64,000 nt of DNA, taken from positions 63,881,385 through 63,945,384 of the forward strand of contig NC_052360.1 of assembly GCF_009727055.1 (NCBI RefSeq). The letters are read 5' to 3'. Every line of letters starts with the position of its first letter. The first letter of the stretch is position 1. The notes beneath the pieces were generated by a model. The model had not been told where the DNA came from and searched no databases. It saw nothing but the letters and a program-made list of their open reading frames with translations. The position numbers and the translations under genes are program-made. This document shows positions 29,846 to 41,305 of the stretch, in pieces. The DNA comes from Benincasa hispida. Taxonomy: Eukaryota > Streptophyta > Magnoliopsida > Cucurbitales > Cucurbitaceae.

Positions 29846-31364
29846 GGAGAGCGCCAACTCAAACCTACCACTTTGGGGATTCGTCTGATTTGGGAGCTGG
29901 GAACTCAGCTTCAGAAGATGAGGTTCACTCCTTCCCTGAAGCAGGGATAAGTAGATAGATTACTCCCTTAAGGGCTGATCCCGGGGCTTGAACGATGTGG
30001 CGCCACACACATTCTGATGGCCCGAGAGGTGTTCACACATAGTAGGACTATGTTGTGTTGTTCATTAGAGGGATCAGTGATACTTAAGGAATAAGATGTA
30101 ACTCTAGGGGCAAAACGGTAAATTAGCCCAGCTGTATTTATGAGCATCTGTGAAGGGTTATCGTACTGATGATTGGTTATATCCAATGGACATAGAAATA
30201 TATCTATAGTAAGAAAAGTTCAGTTGTCGGTCTTTAGTGAAATGCCTAGCAGTTAACGGATGGTGGATATCATGGCTAAAAAGTTTAGTCAGTTATTCAT
30301 GTATCATCGGAGCTTTGGGCCATAAGTCCATAAGGTCCCCTTGGTAGCTTGGATACAAGTTGTGAATCAGTTTTTGGGTTAGATTGAAATGTTCAAATTG
30401 ACAAGAGGGAGTTCGATTATATATGATATAATTGAACTAGTTAATTATATATGATATAATGGACTTTATGTATGAGATACATTAATTTGGAGAAAATTGG
30501 ATATAAATATGATTTATATCTAATGGAGGAAAAATTCTATGGTTAATATATGATATTAAGCCATAGGTTATGAATATAATGTGATTATATTTATTAATTA
30601 TAGGATAATTGATTGGCGTCTCTTCTGTTTACGTAATGGATGAGTAAGATGTAGAATCGCTTTGAGACACGTAAATAACTCACAGTGTGTTAAGCATTTA
30701 AGAGATAGCGTTTATGTGTGTCATCGCTTAGTAAAATCAGAGCCTATACGATAGTGCTGAACAATCGCTTAACGCTTACACTCGCACACGCCTTGTACTA
30801 AACGATAGTTTATCTTTTACTACACGATTGTTTAGTGTCCGAGCTTTACTAAACGATCGTATAGACGATCGCTTAGCTTTTCCTACATGATCGTTTAGAC
30901 GATTGCTTACCTTTTCCTACACAATCGTATACTTCACCTAAACGATCAAGCATTTTGTTTATACGATAGACGAATCTTTCTTCCACTTCCTTGATCGTTG
31001 TATACGATCTCTTTACCTCCTCCTCTCTACCAAATCCGAACAAAGCCCAACCTTTGGATTCTTACTCCGAGAATACTGAGGGCTCCAAGTAGGCTGTGTG
31101 TCCCATTCCCTTCTGTTCGGTGGAGATTTTCTGGTAGACGATTGGTGTTGTTAACAATTGCTTGCTGTTCAGCAAAAACTAATTTTTTGTGAAAAGAAGT
31201 TTTCAACTGGTATGATCTCTCGGTCTTATTTATTAGTCCTTAAGATGCCAGTTATTAGCTTTACAATGCATATCTGTATGTTTGATGTATATATGGAATT
31301 CGTCACAATGAATTGGAAAGAATCCACTTTTACTCATAGATACTCTTGTATAAGATTTCTTTTA
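29846..31364 (+). repeat. Copia LTR (family A), 5'-truncated
   Basis: It matches the inner and 3' parts of the family-A LTRs at 54,937-56,563 and 62,200 onward, with shared blocks CTACCACTTTGGGGATTCG, TTGAACGATGTGGCGCCACAC and CATTAGAGGGATCAGTG. The first ~140 bp are missing at the junction with the gypsy LTR fragment. It is followed at once by a PBS and a Copia internal region, so it is the 5' LTR of that element. Segment 30,780-30,990 is a cluster of ACGATCG-type palindromes. Confidence 0.85.
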
Positions 31365-31365
31365 A

Positions 31366-31378
31366 TTGGTATCAGAGC
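31366..31378 (+). other. Primer binding site (tRNA-Met)
   Basis: TTGGTATCAGAGC, the standard complement of the plant initiator tRNA-Met 3' end, lies directly after the family-A LTR. Confidence 0.9.
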
Positions 31379-33496
31379 AGGTTTTGATATCATCAATTAA
31401 TTGCAAAAGAATGCATTTATATTCGTGGGGCGTAGCATTCTTAACCTCTGTTTTAAATTGTTAAATATGTTTGCTGGATGTGTGGATTAATGAAATTTTC
31501 TGGGATGTAACCTCGGTTTGTTAAATTCTCCAGTTATTGTAAAGCCCCTGCGTTTTTGGCACAATTAATTGCTATCGAGTCTGTAATTTCAAAGTTAGTT
31601 TGAGTCTTGGTCGTTCATGATGAAATCTGGAGCAAGAGTTGCTGTTCTTCAGAGGAAAGACGATCAAGTGTGGTCGAATCGAGTAGACGATGGGTAGATG
31701 ATCGTTGAGTATCGGATGCTCGAGTATCGTTTAATGCGCGCGCGCACTGATGTGTATAGCTCAACAAGCCTCATCGCTCAGTTAAGACTATAGACGTGGA
31801 GTAAATGCGTAAATCGCTTACCTTTTGCGTGTTAAGCGACTTCATCTAGACAATCAGGCTTCGCGGCCTCGTATTCGTCTAAGCGATCGTTTAGCTTTTG
31901 CGCTATCGTCTAGTGTGCGCTACATGATCGTTTACCTGGAGACGTTTACTAAACGATGGAGCTTCACCCGACGGTTCAATACCCGGTTCGCTTGTGAACC
32001 CGTTTTCTTGGTGGAATAATCTAATAGATAGAATTTTCATTTCGGTTTTGTGTTGGTTCATCCTAGCCCATTAATCTATGGTGTTATACATGTGACGTAT
32101 AATTTTTTTTTATGTCATATGGTATGTACATATAGAAAAATCCCACCTTAGGTTATGCATTGGTCATGCATATTTTTTTTATTATAAGTGTTATGATTTA
32201 GAGAAGCATGATTTAAATTATGTAAGTACATGCTCATGCATCATATAATATAAGAGTTATATTTATGCATGCATTATTTATTAAGCGTTATAAATACCCA
32301 GGGCACCAAACGAGCTCCGTTCCCAAAACCGTCTAAGTTCCGCACTAAAATTGGGCCCCACAATGGTACAAAACTACTTTCCAGGGTTCAAAAGATAAGA
32401 GTCAGTGGGAAATTTAATTAATTTAAGTTGATTATTAATTACTGTTTTAGTTGTTTCTTTTATAAATGTTATAAAATGAAATTAGAATTAAAATAGATAA
32501 TAAAAGGTTAAAGTGTAGCAAATCTATCTATAAGGGACCTTTTGTCTAAGGCAGGTTCTGTCTAGGTTAGGGTATTTAAGGTGACGAAAACGGAACACCC
32601 CTACCTGGGAACCTACCTGGAAAGATGAATTATATAGATTTGATGCATGCATGCAAGTTAAGGAAGTTCATTAAAGAGTTTAATGTGACTACTTGAACTT
32701 ATTTTATTTCAAAGACAAAAGTTATTTTTGAGCAGACTTAATAAATGACTTAGATTATAATCAGTAGCCAGATTGTCTAGGTCAATAAACCTCTAGGTGG
32801 AACATTTAGTGGGAGGTACTTGGGGAATTTGATGCTTCATTTAAACCTTTCACGTTTCTCCATCATAGTCCACACCGTGAGATCTATCCTTGACCTCGTG
32901 ACACCCTTGGAATGTCCCCCTAAAGGATGGTGTTGGGTAGGTCAATATCAAGGTGGATGGAGAGAATGTTCATAGTAAATGGGAGCGGGAGGTGCGACAG
33001 CATATCCCACGGTCTCTTTCGTCGGATTAAATAAAGTTTTTGCGCTTTGCCTCGAGACACCCTGGGAGTGTCGCCCTATAGGATGGTTGTTTTGCACGTT
33101 TCTTTATTTGATCTCCTATAAGAGGATATGGTTACTTAGTCTCTTGTCCTAATATGCTTTTTTCCTACGGTGGGCGCATCAGGGTGGGACTCTAGGGCAA
33201 AAAACAAAGGGTTATACTTACGCGGAATTGTTAAGGGTTAACAGTTCTGGACCGAACAAATGGTGGCTATTAGGTTTAGTTCCAAAAGTTGGTTATGCCT
33301 AATGGTTGAGAATGTCTCATCCGAACATCTGATCACCCTACCGGTGACGTTTGTCCTGCCTCGCTAGGGCATCATTGCAAAATAGAAGTCTTATCACTTA
33401 AGGTACCTGGAAACAGTTTCGTTAAAACTAATTGGTTAAAAATGTGGTTTTACAAAGTCTTATAAAAGTTTATTCATTTTTCAACAACAGTTTTAA
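31379..33496 (+). other. Copia leader between PBS and gag
   Basis: There is no coding potential. It holds a second cluster of ACGATCG-like palindromes (31,660-31,960), and a module of about 45 bp occurs twice (about 32,893-32,940 and 33,045-33,093; shared core GACACCCT-GGRRTGTCSCCCTA-AGGATGGT). The leader is long for a Copia element. Confidence 0.6.
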
Positions 33497-34400
33497 ATGG
33501 CTACAACCACTATCAGTTTACTTAGCACCGAAAAACTGAATAGCCAAAACTATTTGAGTTGGAAACATATGATCACGACGATACTCATCATTGAGGATTT
33601 GAAGTTTGTCCTTATGAAGGACTGTCCTCCTATTCCACCTCAGAACGCTACTCGAAGTGTTTGGGGGGCGTATGAGTGTTGGACACGGGCAAACGAGAAG
33701 GCCCAAGCCTATATCTTGGCCAGTCTTAGTGACGTATTGGCCAAGAACCATGAGCCCATGATCTCAGAATGTGAGATCATGGAGTCCCTGCGGGGAATGT
33801 TCAGACAGCCGTTTAGACAGCTCAAGCACGAGGCTCTGAAACACATCTTGAGCTCCAAAATGGAGGAAGGCACCTCTGTTCGTGAACACGTGCTGAATAT
33901 GATGGTCCACTTTGACGTGGTGGAGATGAATGAGTCTAAAATAGATGCGGGCAGTCAGGTTAGCATTATCCTGCATTCATTGCCGGAGAGTTTCCTCCAC
34001 TTTGTTAGCAATACCATTCTTAACAAAGTAGATTATACCCTTACTACTTTCTCCTCAACGAGTTGCAGACTTGCCAATCCTTGCTGAAAAGTAAGGAGAA
34101 GATGGGAGGTGAGGCAAATGTTGTCTCGTCTTTTAAAAAGGTCCATCGAGGTTCGACCTCAGAGACAAAGTCTGCACCTTCAACTTCTAACTCTGGAAAG
34201 GGGAAGAAGAAGAAGGATGGTAAAGGGAAAGGGAAAGCGCTTGCTAACCCGCCACTTATTGCCTAGAAGAAGCGTCCACCACCGGTTGAAAAAGGAACAT
34301 ATTTCCACTGCAACCAAGACGGACACTGGAAGAGGAAATGTCCTCGCTATCTGAAGGAAAGGAAGGCAGCCAAGGCAGACAAAGGTAAATGTGATTTACT
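33497..34400 (+). pseudogene. Copia gag pseudogene
   Basis: ATG at 33497 opens a 196-codon frame matching Copia gag: L-N-S-Q-N-Y-L-S-W-K near the start, a W-G-A-Y-E-C-W-T-R-A-N-E-K-A block, the M-F-R-Q-P-F-R-Q-L-K-H-E-A segment and H-V-L-N-M-M-V-H-F. A frameshift near 34,047 moves the remainder to another frame (34,063-34,266), followed by a stop. The Lys-rich linker and zinc knuckle (34300-34341) follow, with the first Cys replaced by Tyr (TAT), leaving Y-x2-C-x4-H-x4-C. No intact Gag can be made. Confidence 0.9.
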
Positions 34401-35358
34401 TGTGTTAGAAACTTGTTTAGTGGAGAATGATGATTCTGCCTGGATAATGATTTGGGCACCACTAATCATGTTTGTTCTTATTTTCAGGGGATTAGATCTT
34501 GGCGACAACTAGAGCCTCTTGAAATAACGTTGCGAGTAGGCACCGAACATGTCATCTTAACTGTGGCAATGGGAGGCATCTAGTTAACTTTACAGAATAG
34601 GTTTCTTATATTAAAAGATGTCTTTGTAGTTTCTGAATTAAAAATAAACCTTATTTTTGTAAAGTATTTGTTACAATGCAATTACACTCTTTCTTTTAAA
34701 TTGAATAAAGTGTTTATTCATAAGGATGGTGTTGAAATTTGTACGGCTAAATTAGAAAATAACTTGTATGTGCTAAGACCGTTAGCCTTAAGTTCCCTCC
34801 ATAACATAGAGATGTTTAAATCTGTCGTAACTCAATCTAAACGTCAACGAGTTTCTCCAAAGAAAATGCCCAACTTTGACACCTTCGATTAGAGCATATC
34901 AATCTCAATAAGATTGAGAGATTGGTGAAGAATGACCTTTTAAGCGAGTTTAAAGAAAATTATTTACCAGTGTGCGAATCTTGCCATAAGGGTAAGATGA
35001 CTAAAAGACCTTTTACTGGAAAAGGTTATCGAGCTAAAGAGCCTCTAAAATTAGTACATTCTGACCTTTGCGGTTCTATGAATGTGCGAGCTCGAGGAGG
35101 CCATGAGTACTTTATCAATTTTACTAATGATTACTCAAGATATGGGTATGTTTATCTGATGTAACGAAAGTCTGAATCTTTTGAAAATTTCAAAGTATTC
35201 AAGGCTGAAGTTGAGAATGCTTTGGATAGACGGATTAAAACACTTCGATCAGATCGAGGTGGAGAGTTTTTGGATTCTGAGTTCCAAGACTATTTATTAG
35301 ATCATGGAATCGCTTTCCAACTCTTAGCACCGGGTACACCTTAGTAGAAGGGTGTAGC
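34400..35358 (+). pseudogene. Copia protease and N-terminal integrase pseudogene
   Basis: The protease active site reads D-L-G-T-T-N-H-V-C (34,446-34,475; usual form D-S-G-A-T-N-H), and the frame changes around it. After several stops come a GAG-pre-integrase block with C-x2-C (V-C-E-S-C-H-K-G-K-M at 34,970-35,000) and the integrase core: first Asp in L-V-H-S-D-L-C-G (about 35,051), a stop at 35,162, then the second Asp in L-R-S-D-R-G-G-E-F (about 35,250). The domain is cut at 35,358 by the solo LTR, with the target-site copy GTAGC at 35354-35358. Confidence 0.88.
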
Positions 35359-37156
35359 TGTAAGAGTTAAACAACATGCAACAGAAGTATCAAGGATCCA
35401 TAAGCATTATAATTCACTAATTTTGGCAAAAATAAAGCATGCTCTTCATAAAAATGGGTTTTTAGAACATACCTTTGATGAACTCTCCAAGAAAAACGTT
35501 TGTTCAACTGCTGTCTTCACTTGACATCAATGTGAACCACCTTAAAGCTTTCCCTACTATGCTCTTGGAGCTTTAAGCAGAGTTGTGAGACTCAAGAACA
35601 GCTTGAAGATGTGAAGAAACAAGAAAAGCTCACAACAACAAGTTAAAGAACACAGTTTCTTCTTCACCGTAATTTTTCTCTCAAAATTTTGTATGCTTCT
35701 TCTTCTCCAACAACTCCAATTTCCTTTATATATTTAGATGAACATGCAAAGTGATGGAGTGCATGGCTTGCAGCTCATGCTTGGAGAATCAAAGTAGAGA
35801 AGATAATGGTTTTTATGTGAGCATAAAAATGATGGTAATGGAGAAAATCCACTTTCCATTTTGTGCAACCATGCAAATTATTTTTCCATTTTCTTTTTAA
35901 AACAAAAAAATGATTTTAAATCATTTTTATTCAAAATTTATTTTCTTAAATTAATTTCATAAATTAATTTAAAAAAAATTAACTAATTTAATATCAAATA
36001 TTAAATTAATTTTTGCACAATAATCATCTTTATATATTTAAATCATATTTAAATATTTATTCTCTTGTTCCGTTTAATTTGAACATTTCAAATTAATTTC
36101 TCAAGCTACCCTAAAGCTTACCCATTTACGAGCTAGTAAGGGAATCTCATGAACCTACAGATCATGGACTCCAACGATTCGAGATTAATCGACTAAACTC
36201 ATTAGATCGAACTAACCCCCATTCCTTAACTAATGGGTGATTCCACTAAAGCCCATAGCTGAACTCCCTTCACTGTAGATATATTATGTCCACTCGATAT
36301 AACCATGATTAGTAAGTTAATCCTTCACAGGTTACTCGTAATAATGACTGGGTCGAATTTTTGTTTTACCCCCGAAATTACCTTTTGTTCCTTAAGTTCC
36401 ACTGATCCCTTAATGAACAATTTATTTGTGATCCAATCAATAAATCGAATCCCTCTCAGGCCAATGAGAGGGTGGGGCCTCCTGTTCAAGACCCATAATC
36501 AGCATTTGAAGGGAAAAAACTCTCTACTAACCCTAATTGGGGAGGAGTGAATTCCCTCTTGCACCCTATGTTCCCAGCTATTCATCCGGTCTTATCCCCA
36601 AAATGGTAAGCTTATTGGGCAGAGGAAATTGGTCTATTCTCACTGTTTGCAGATCAAAGGATAATCCCAAACAAACAGGAGTTCATAGTTAGCTCAGGAT
36701 TAAGGTTAAGATACCTAGGTCATCGCTTTAAATAGTCAATCTTAAATAGTAAACACCGTTATAAAGTAAGAGTGACAGGTTTTGTGGTCCGATCTTGCAC
36801 AAAACTCATTTGCACAGGACACCCCCACTCCCCATGTCTCAACATGCACGAATTAGGATCACTTCTTATGTAGCACTTTATAACACTTTGTAACAACTAC
36901 AGAGTAGGTCGCATCCAATAGTGTTACCAGAATAAGGTACCCAACCTTATTCATATACTATAGATCATTTTGACTATTTACTCGAACCTGATCCACTTGT
37001 ATGTCTCCACATAGGGTTCAAGTACTCTTATAATAGTCAAGGGACTTAGGTTTATTAGATTTCTAAAAAATAATATATTCAACAACAACTTTATCGAATT
37101 CTCAAAATAAGTTCTAATGTTTACAAACCATGAGTTTTAGGACATAAAATCGAACA
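35359..37156 (-). mobile_element. Solo Copia LTR (family B) inserted in integrase, reverse orientation
   Basis: Read on the reverse strand it starts TGTTCGATTTTATGTCC (37156 downward) and ends near 35359 with CTCTTACA: 1798 bp with TG...CA ends. It is flanked by GTAGC (35354-35358) and GTAGT (37157-37161), a 5-bp target duplication with one change. Removing the LTR and one repeat restores the integrase reading frame across the site (G-V-V-E-R-R-N-R), which confirms the boundaries. It aligns with the forward LTR at 38,448-40,161 and, more distantly, with family A. No internal region is present, so this is a solo LTR from LTR-LTR recombination. Confidence 0.88.
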
Positions 37157-38262
37157 GTAGTGGAGAGGAGAAATAGAACCTTGTTGGACATGGTTCGTTC
37201 GATGATGAGTTACGCTTCCTTACTAAACTCATTTTGGGGTTTCGTAGTGGAAACTGCGGTATACATACTCAACTGTGTTCCTTCTAAGAGTGTTGTGAGA
37301 ACCCCTCTGGAGTTGTGGAACAGGTGTAAAGCTAGTTTACATCACTTTCGCATATGAGGTTGCCCAGTACATGTGCTTAAGGCAAATCCCAAGAAGTTGG
37401 AATCATGGTCAAGGTTGTGCCTCTTTGTAGGCTACCCCAGAGGTACACGAGGGGGTTACTTTTATGATCCATCCAAAAACTAGGTGTTTGTTTCCACGAA
37501 CGCCACTTTCCTAGAGGAGGATCATATCAGGGAGCACAGTCCACGTAATAAAGTCGTGTTACGTGAGCTTTCCAATGAAACTACTGAAACTTCAACAAGA
37601 GTTGTTGAAGGACCTGCTTCATCACCCAGAGTTGTTGATGATAGTTCATCTAGTAGGTTGGTTCCACCTCAAGAGTTGAGGGAACCTCGACGTAGTGGGA
37701 GGATTACGAACCCGCTTGATCACTATCTGGGTTTCATGAAAATCCTAGCTATGGTCGCAGATGGAAACATTGAGGATCCATTGTTTTATCAAAATGCAAT
37801 GGAGGACGTTGACCGGGATGAATGGGTAAAAGTCATGAATCTCGAGATGGAGTTGATGTACTTCAATTCAGTATGGGATCTTGTAGATCAGCATGATGGG
37901 GTAAGACCTATAAGTTGTAAATAGATCTACAAGTGTAAACGAGGTGATGATGGGAAAGTGCAAACCTTCAAGGCTCGAGTTGTGGCAAAGGGTTATACCC
38001 AGGTAGAAGGAGTCGACTATGAGGAAACTTTCTCACCTGTTGCCATGTTAAAGTCGATTCGCATCCTTCTGTCCATTGCCGCTTATTATAATTATGAGAT
38101 CTGACAAATGGACGTCAAGGCGACTTTTCTGAATGACTATCTTGACGAGATCATTTACATGGTGCAACCTGAAGGATTCATTGCACAAGGTCAAGAGCAA
38201 AAAGATTGCAAACTGAATCAAACCATTTATGGCTGAAACAGGCATCTCGATCTCGGAATATA
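37157..38262 (+). pseudogene. Copia integrase C-terminus and reverse transcriptase pseudogene
   Basis: The frame resumes with E-R-R-N-R-T-L-L-D-M-V-R-S-M-M-S and the W-G-x-x-V-E-T-A-x-Y-I-L-N segment of integrase. It continues through L-F-V-G-Y-P (about 37,421) and a linker with R-R-S-G-R-I. RT begins near 37,800 with D-E-W-V-K-V-M-N-L-E-M and continues to [16 protein letters not shown] and M-D-V-K-A-T-F-L-N. In-frame stops occur at about 37,352, 37,481, 37,922 and 38,102. A one-base loss near 38,234 precedes the last recognisable block (K-Q-A-S-R-S). Similarity ends at 38,262. Confidence 0.88.
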
Positions 38263-38447
38263 TGACATTTAATCTAAATCATATTTTTATTATTTAACAA
38301 TTATGAATCCCATTCATAGAAAATATATTTGAATCTCATTCAAATATTTATTTCCTCCCATTAAGCTATAATGTATCAAATACATTATGATAATTATATC
38401 ACATATAATTGAAACAACTTAATTATATCATATATAATTAAGACCCT
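38263..38447 (-). repeat. Fragment of a family-A Copia LTR, reverse
   Basis: AT-rich sequence with CATATTTTTATTATT, ATACATTATGATAATTATATC and ACATATAATT blocks, similar to 52,080-52,165, which lies inside a reverse family-A LTR. It sits between broken Copia RT and a forward family-B LTR, so it marks a compound rearrangement junction. Confidence 0.5.
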
Positions 38448-40161
38448 TGACTATTGGATGAGTACTTGAACTTTATGTGGAGACATAAAGGTGGATCAGG
38501 TTTAAATAGTCAAAATGATCTGTAGTATATGAATAAGGTTGGGTACCTTATTCTAGTAACACTATAGGATACGACCTGCTCTGTAGTTGTTCAAGGAGTT
38601 GTAAAGTGCTACAAACGAAGTGATCCTAATTCGTTCATGTTGGAACATGAGAAGTGGGGGTGTCATTGTGCAAAAGGGTTTGTACAAGATTGGACCACGA
38701 AATTAGTCACTCTTACTTTATAACACTGTTTACTGTTTAAGACTGACTATTTCAAAGCGTTGACCTAGGTAACTTGACCTTAATCCTGAGCTAACTATGA
38801 ACTCCTATTTATTTGGAATTATCCTTAGATTTGCATAGGTGAGGGTTGGCTCAACAGCGTCGGCTCAATAAACCTCCCATTTCAGGGGTAAGACTGGATA
38901 AATAGTTGGGGACATAGGGTGCAAGATGGAAATCACTCGTACCCACTTTTAGGGATAGTAGAGAGGTTGTTCCCTTAAGTACTGATTCTGGGTCTTGAAT
39001 AAGAGGCCTCGCCCTCTCACTGGCCCGAGAGGGACTCGATTTTGTTGATTGGATCACAAAACAATTGTTCATTAGGGGATTAGTGGGGATTTAAGAAACA
39101 AGAGGTAATTTTGGGGTAAAACAGAGATTTGACCCAACCGTTATTATGAACAACCTATGAAAGGTTGACTTACTAATCATGGTTATATCGAGTGGACATA
39201 ATATATCTATAGTGAGGGGAGTTCAACTATGGGCTTTAGTGAAGTGACCCATTAGTTAACGAATGGGGTTAGATTGGTCTAATGAGTTTAGCCGATTAAT
39301 CTCGGATCGTTGGAGCCCATGATCTGTAGGTCCACGAGGTCCCCCTACTAGCTCGAAAATGGATTAGCTCTAGAGTAGCGTGATAAGTTAATTTGAAACG
39401 TTCAAATTAGGATCAAACGGAACTGGAGAATATATATTTAAATATGATTTTAATATATAAAGATGAATTTGTGTAAAAATTAATTTAATATTGGATATTA
39501 AATTAGTTAGAATTATTTAAATTGTTTAAATAATTATTTATTAATTTTATTAGAAAACTAATTTATGAAATTAATTTTTAGAATTAATAAATTTTGATTT
39601 TAGAATTAAAATATGATTTTGAAATCAAAATTAGATTTTGAAAATAGAAAATTACACAAAAAGGAAAAATGAGATTTTTCATCTTCATCTTCAAAGTAGC
39701 TCACAAAGAACCCATTATCTTCAACCTTCAATTACTCCAAGCATGAGTTGCATCCCATGCAACAAATCTCTTTGCATGATGGTCTGTAATATATTGAAGA
39801 GATTGGAGTGATTTTGGATTGATGCAACTGAATGAATTTTTCTGTTCAGGTAGAAGAAAGTGTTCTTCATTTTGGGTTGTTGCAATGAGCATTCTCCAAG
39901 TTCCCTTTGATTCCAGCTTATTTTGAGTCCCACAACTCAATCTAGAGCACCAAGAGAATAGTAGGGAAGATCTTGTGGTGGTCTACATAAAGATCTGGAG
40001 GAATTTGCAGCTGGAAATCAAGATTTCAACGGTTCTTCAAAGTTATGTTCTTGAAACCCATTAAATTCTGTTTAAGTGTGTTTTCTTTTCTGCCAAAATT
40101 AATGAATTAGAGTGCTTATTGATCCTCGTCTATTCTGCTGCGTGCTGGTATTATCCCAACA
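38448..40161 (+). repeat. Copia LTR (family B), 5'-truncated
   Basis: It aligns in reverse with the solo LTR at 35,359-37,156 (for example CTTGACTATT, GTGGATCAGG, TATATCGAGTGGACATAATATATC and GGAGCCCATGATCTGTAGG-type blocks). The first ~120 bp are missing. It ends TTATCCCAACA directly before a PBS, so it is the 5' LTR of another Copia copy whose internal region soon degenerates. Confidence 0.8.
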
Positions 40162-40162
40162 A

Positions 40163-40175
40163 TTGGTATCAGAGC
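40163..40175 (+). other. Primer binding site (tRNA-Met)
   Basis: TTGGTATCAGAGC, one base after the family-B LTR end. Confidence 0.9.
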
Positions 40176-41267
40176 TCATATAAGCATTCAATTCGGTTTA
40201 ATTTTGTTTGGTGGGTGTTTTATATGTAAATATTAAACTACTGTACTGATATGGTTTTCTGAGTTTTGGCTTTTAATTTCTCTTTAATTTCTCATTTAAA
40301 TTTGTAATTGGCTCTTGTTTGATGAGTTTATATGTCTTCCCAAGAGTCTGTAATTTATTTGGAGTCATTAGAGTTGAAATTAAGCTGTAATTTGAAGAAA
40401 TAAGCGAAAAGGCCGAGTTGTAGATTTCTAAAATCAGCCTCTATTCATATCATCGTTGAGCTTCAGTAGTTAAACGACCGTTTAGCTTCATGTGTTAGAC
40501 GATGTGAAGAAAAGCTAAACGATCATGTAGCTTTGGGCGTTGATCGTTTAGGTGTTGTGCGCTAGACGATCATGTACCTTTGGACTTAAGGAGAAAAATG
40601 TGAATGTTTAGGTGTTAAAATGAGTTCAAGTGGTTACATTGAAGCACTATGGGCTGTTTAGGGTTAATTTAACCTCTTGTGAGTGTCTAGTAACCTTGGG
40701 ACTTTATTTTAGGCCAAATTGAGGTTGGAAAGGCTTACAACCCAAGGAGCTCGCGCCAGTGATAGTGAGTGGTTTACTTTTGAATGTTTTGATATAGAAA
40801 CTAATTATCTATTATAGTATGTTATGATTTATGAAATGTGATGGCATGATCTGTTTTACTTGACTGGTATTTCAAAAATGTTTAAAGCATGATTTCTAAA
40901 CTCTCGATGGTTTTATACAATCTTGATTTATCAAAATGTACTTTGAAATCAGAGTTTACATACTTGTGATTTGTTTGGTTTTTTATGAAAACCTCTTGAT
41001 GGTGGAATCAAGGTTGTTGAACGGTTATGGAAATGGTTTCAAACTACTGATTCTTGTACCCGAGAGATGGTTATGTTCCCGTGCTACTTGAATGTGTTTC
41101 AATAGTACTGCTCAGGCGACCAGGGGGCTACCCGGGTCAGATGTGGCCAGAGTATACTGGAAAGTCCAGAGGAACTTGCGCCTGTAGCGCCACCCAGGCT
41201 ATCAGGGGGCTACCACCAGGGTCAGATGTGGCCAGAGTATAGCGGGGAGTCCAGAGTAACCTGGGCC
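40176..41267 (+). other. Copia leader and unassigned repeat DNA
   Basis: This begins as a Copia leader, with a cluster of ACGATC-type palindromes at 40,450-40,590. From about 41,050 a GC-richer segment contains a tandem duplication of about 82 bp (CAGGGGGCTAC at 41121 and at 41203, each followed by GGGTCAGATGTGGCCAGAGTA). There is no gag here. The segment ends at a sequencing-adapter junction. Confidence 0.55.
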
Positions 41268-41305
41268 CTGTCTCTTATACACATCTAGATGTGTATAAGA
41301 GACAG
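41268..41305. other. Tn5/Nextera mosaic-end junction (adapter artefact)
   Basis: The 19-bp mosaic end CTGTCTCTTATACACATCT is followed at once by its exact reverse complement, giving a 38-bp palindrome. This is the circularisation junction of Nextera mate-pair libraries. Its translations give the well-known artefact peptides (M-C-I-R-D-R here). The DNA on the two sides may not be adjacent in the genome. Confidence 0.95.

Larger units (their letters stand above)
31366..38262 (+). mobile_element. Copia internal region (interrupted)
   Basis: PBS, a 2.1-kb leader, gag, protease, integrase and reverse transcriptase follow in the Copia order (integrase before RT). Integrase is split by a solo LTR at 35,359-37,156. 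RT ends at a junction near 38,262, so the rest of RT, RNase H and the 3' LTR are missing. Many stops and frameshifts make it non-functional. Confidence 0.85.

Noticed and set aside
30780..30990. CRISPR array
   Set aside because: The repeats are short, diverged palindromes without constant spacing or unique spacers, and the DNA is plant retrotransposon LTR.
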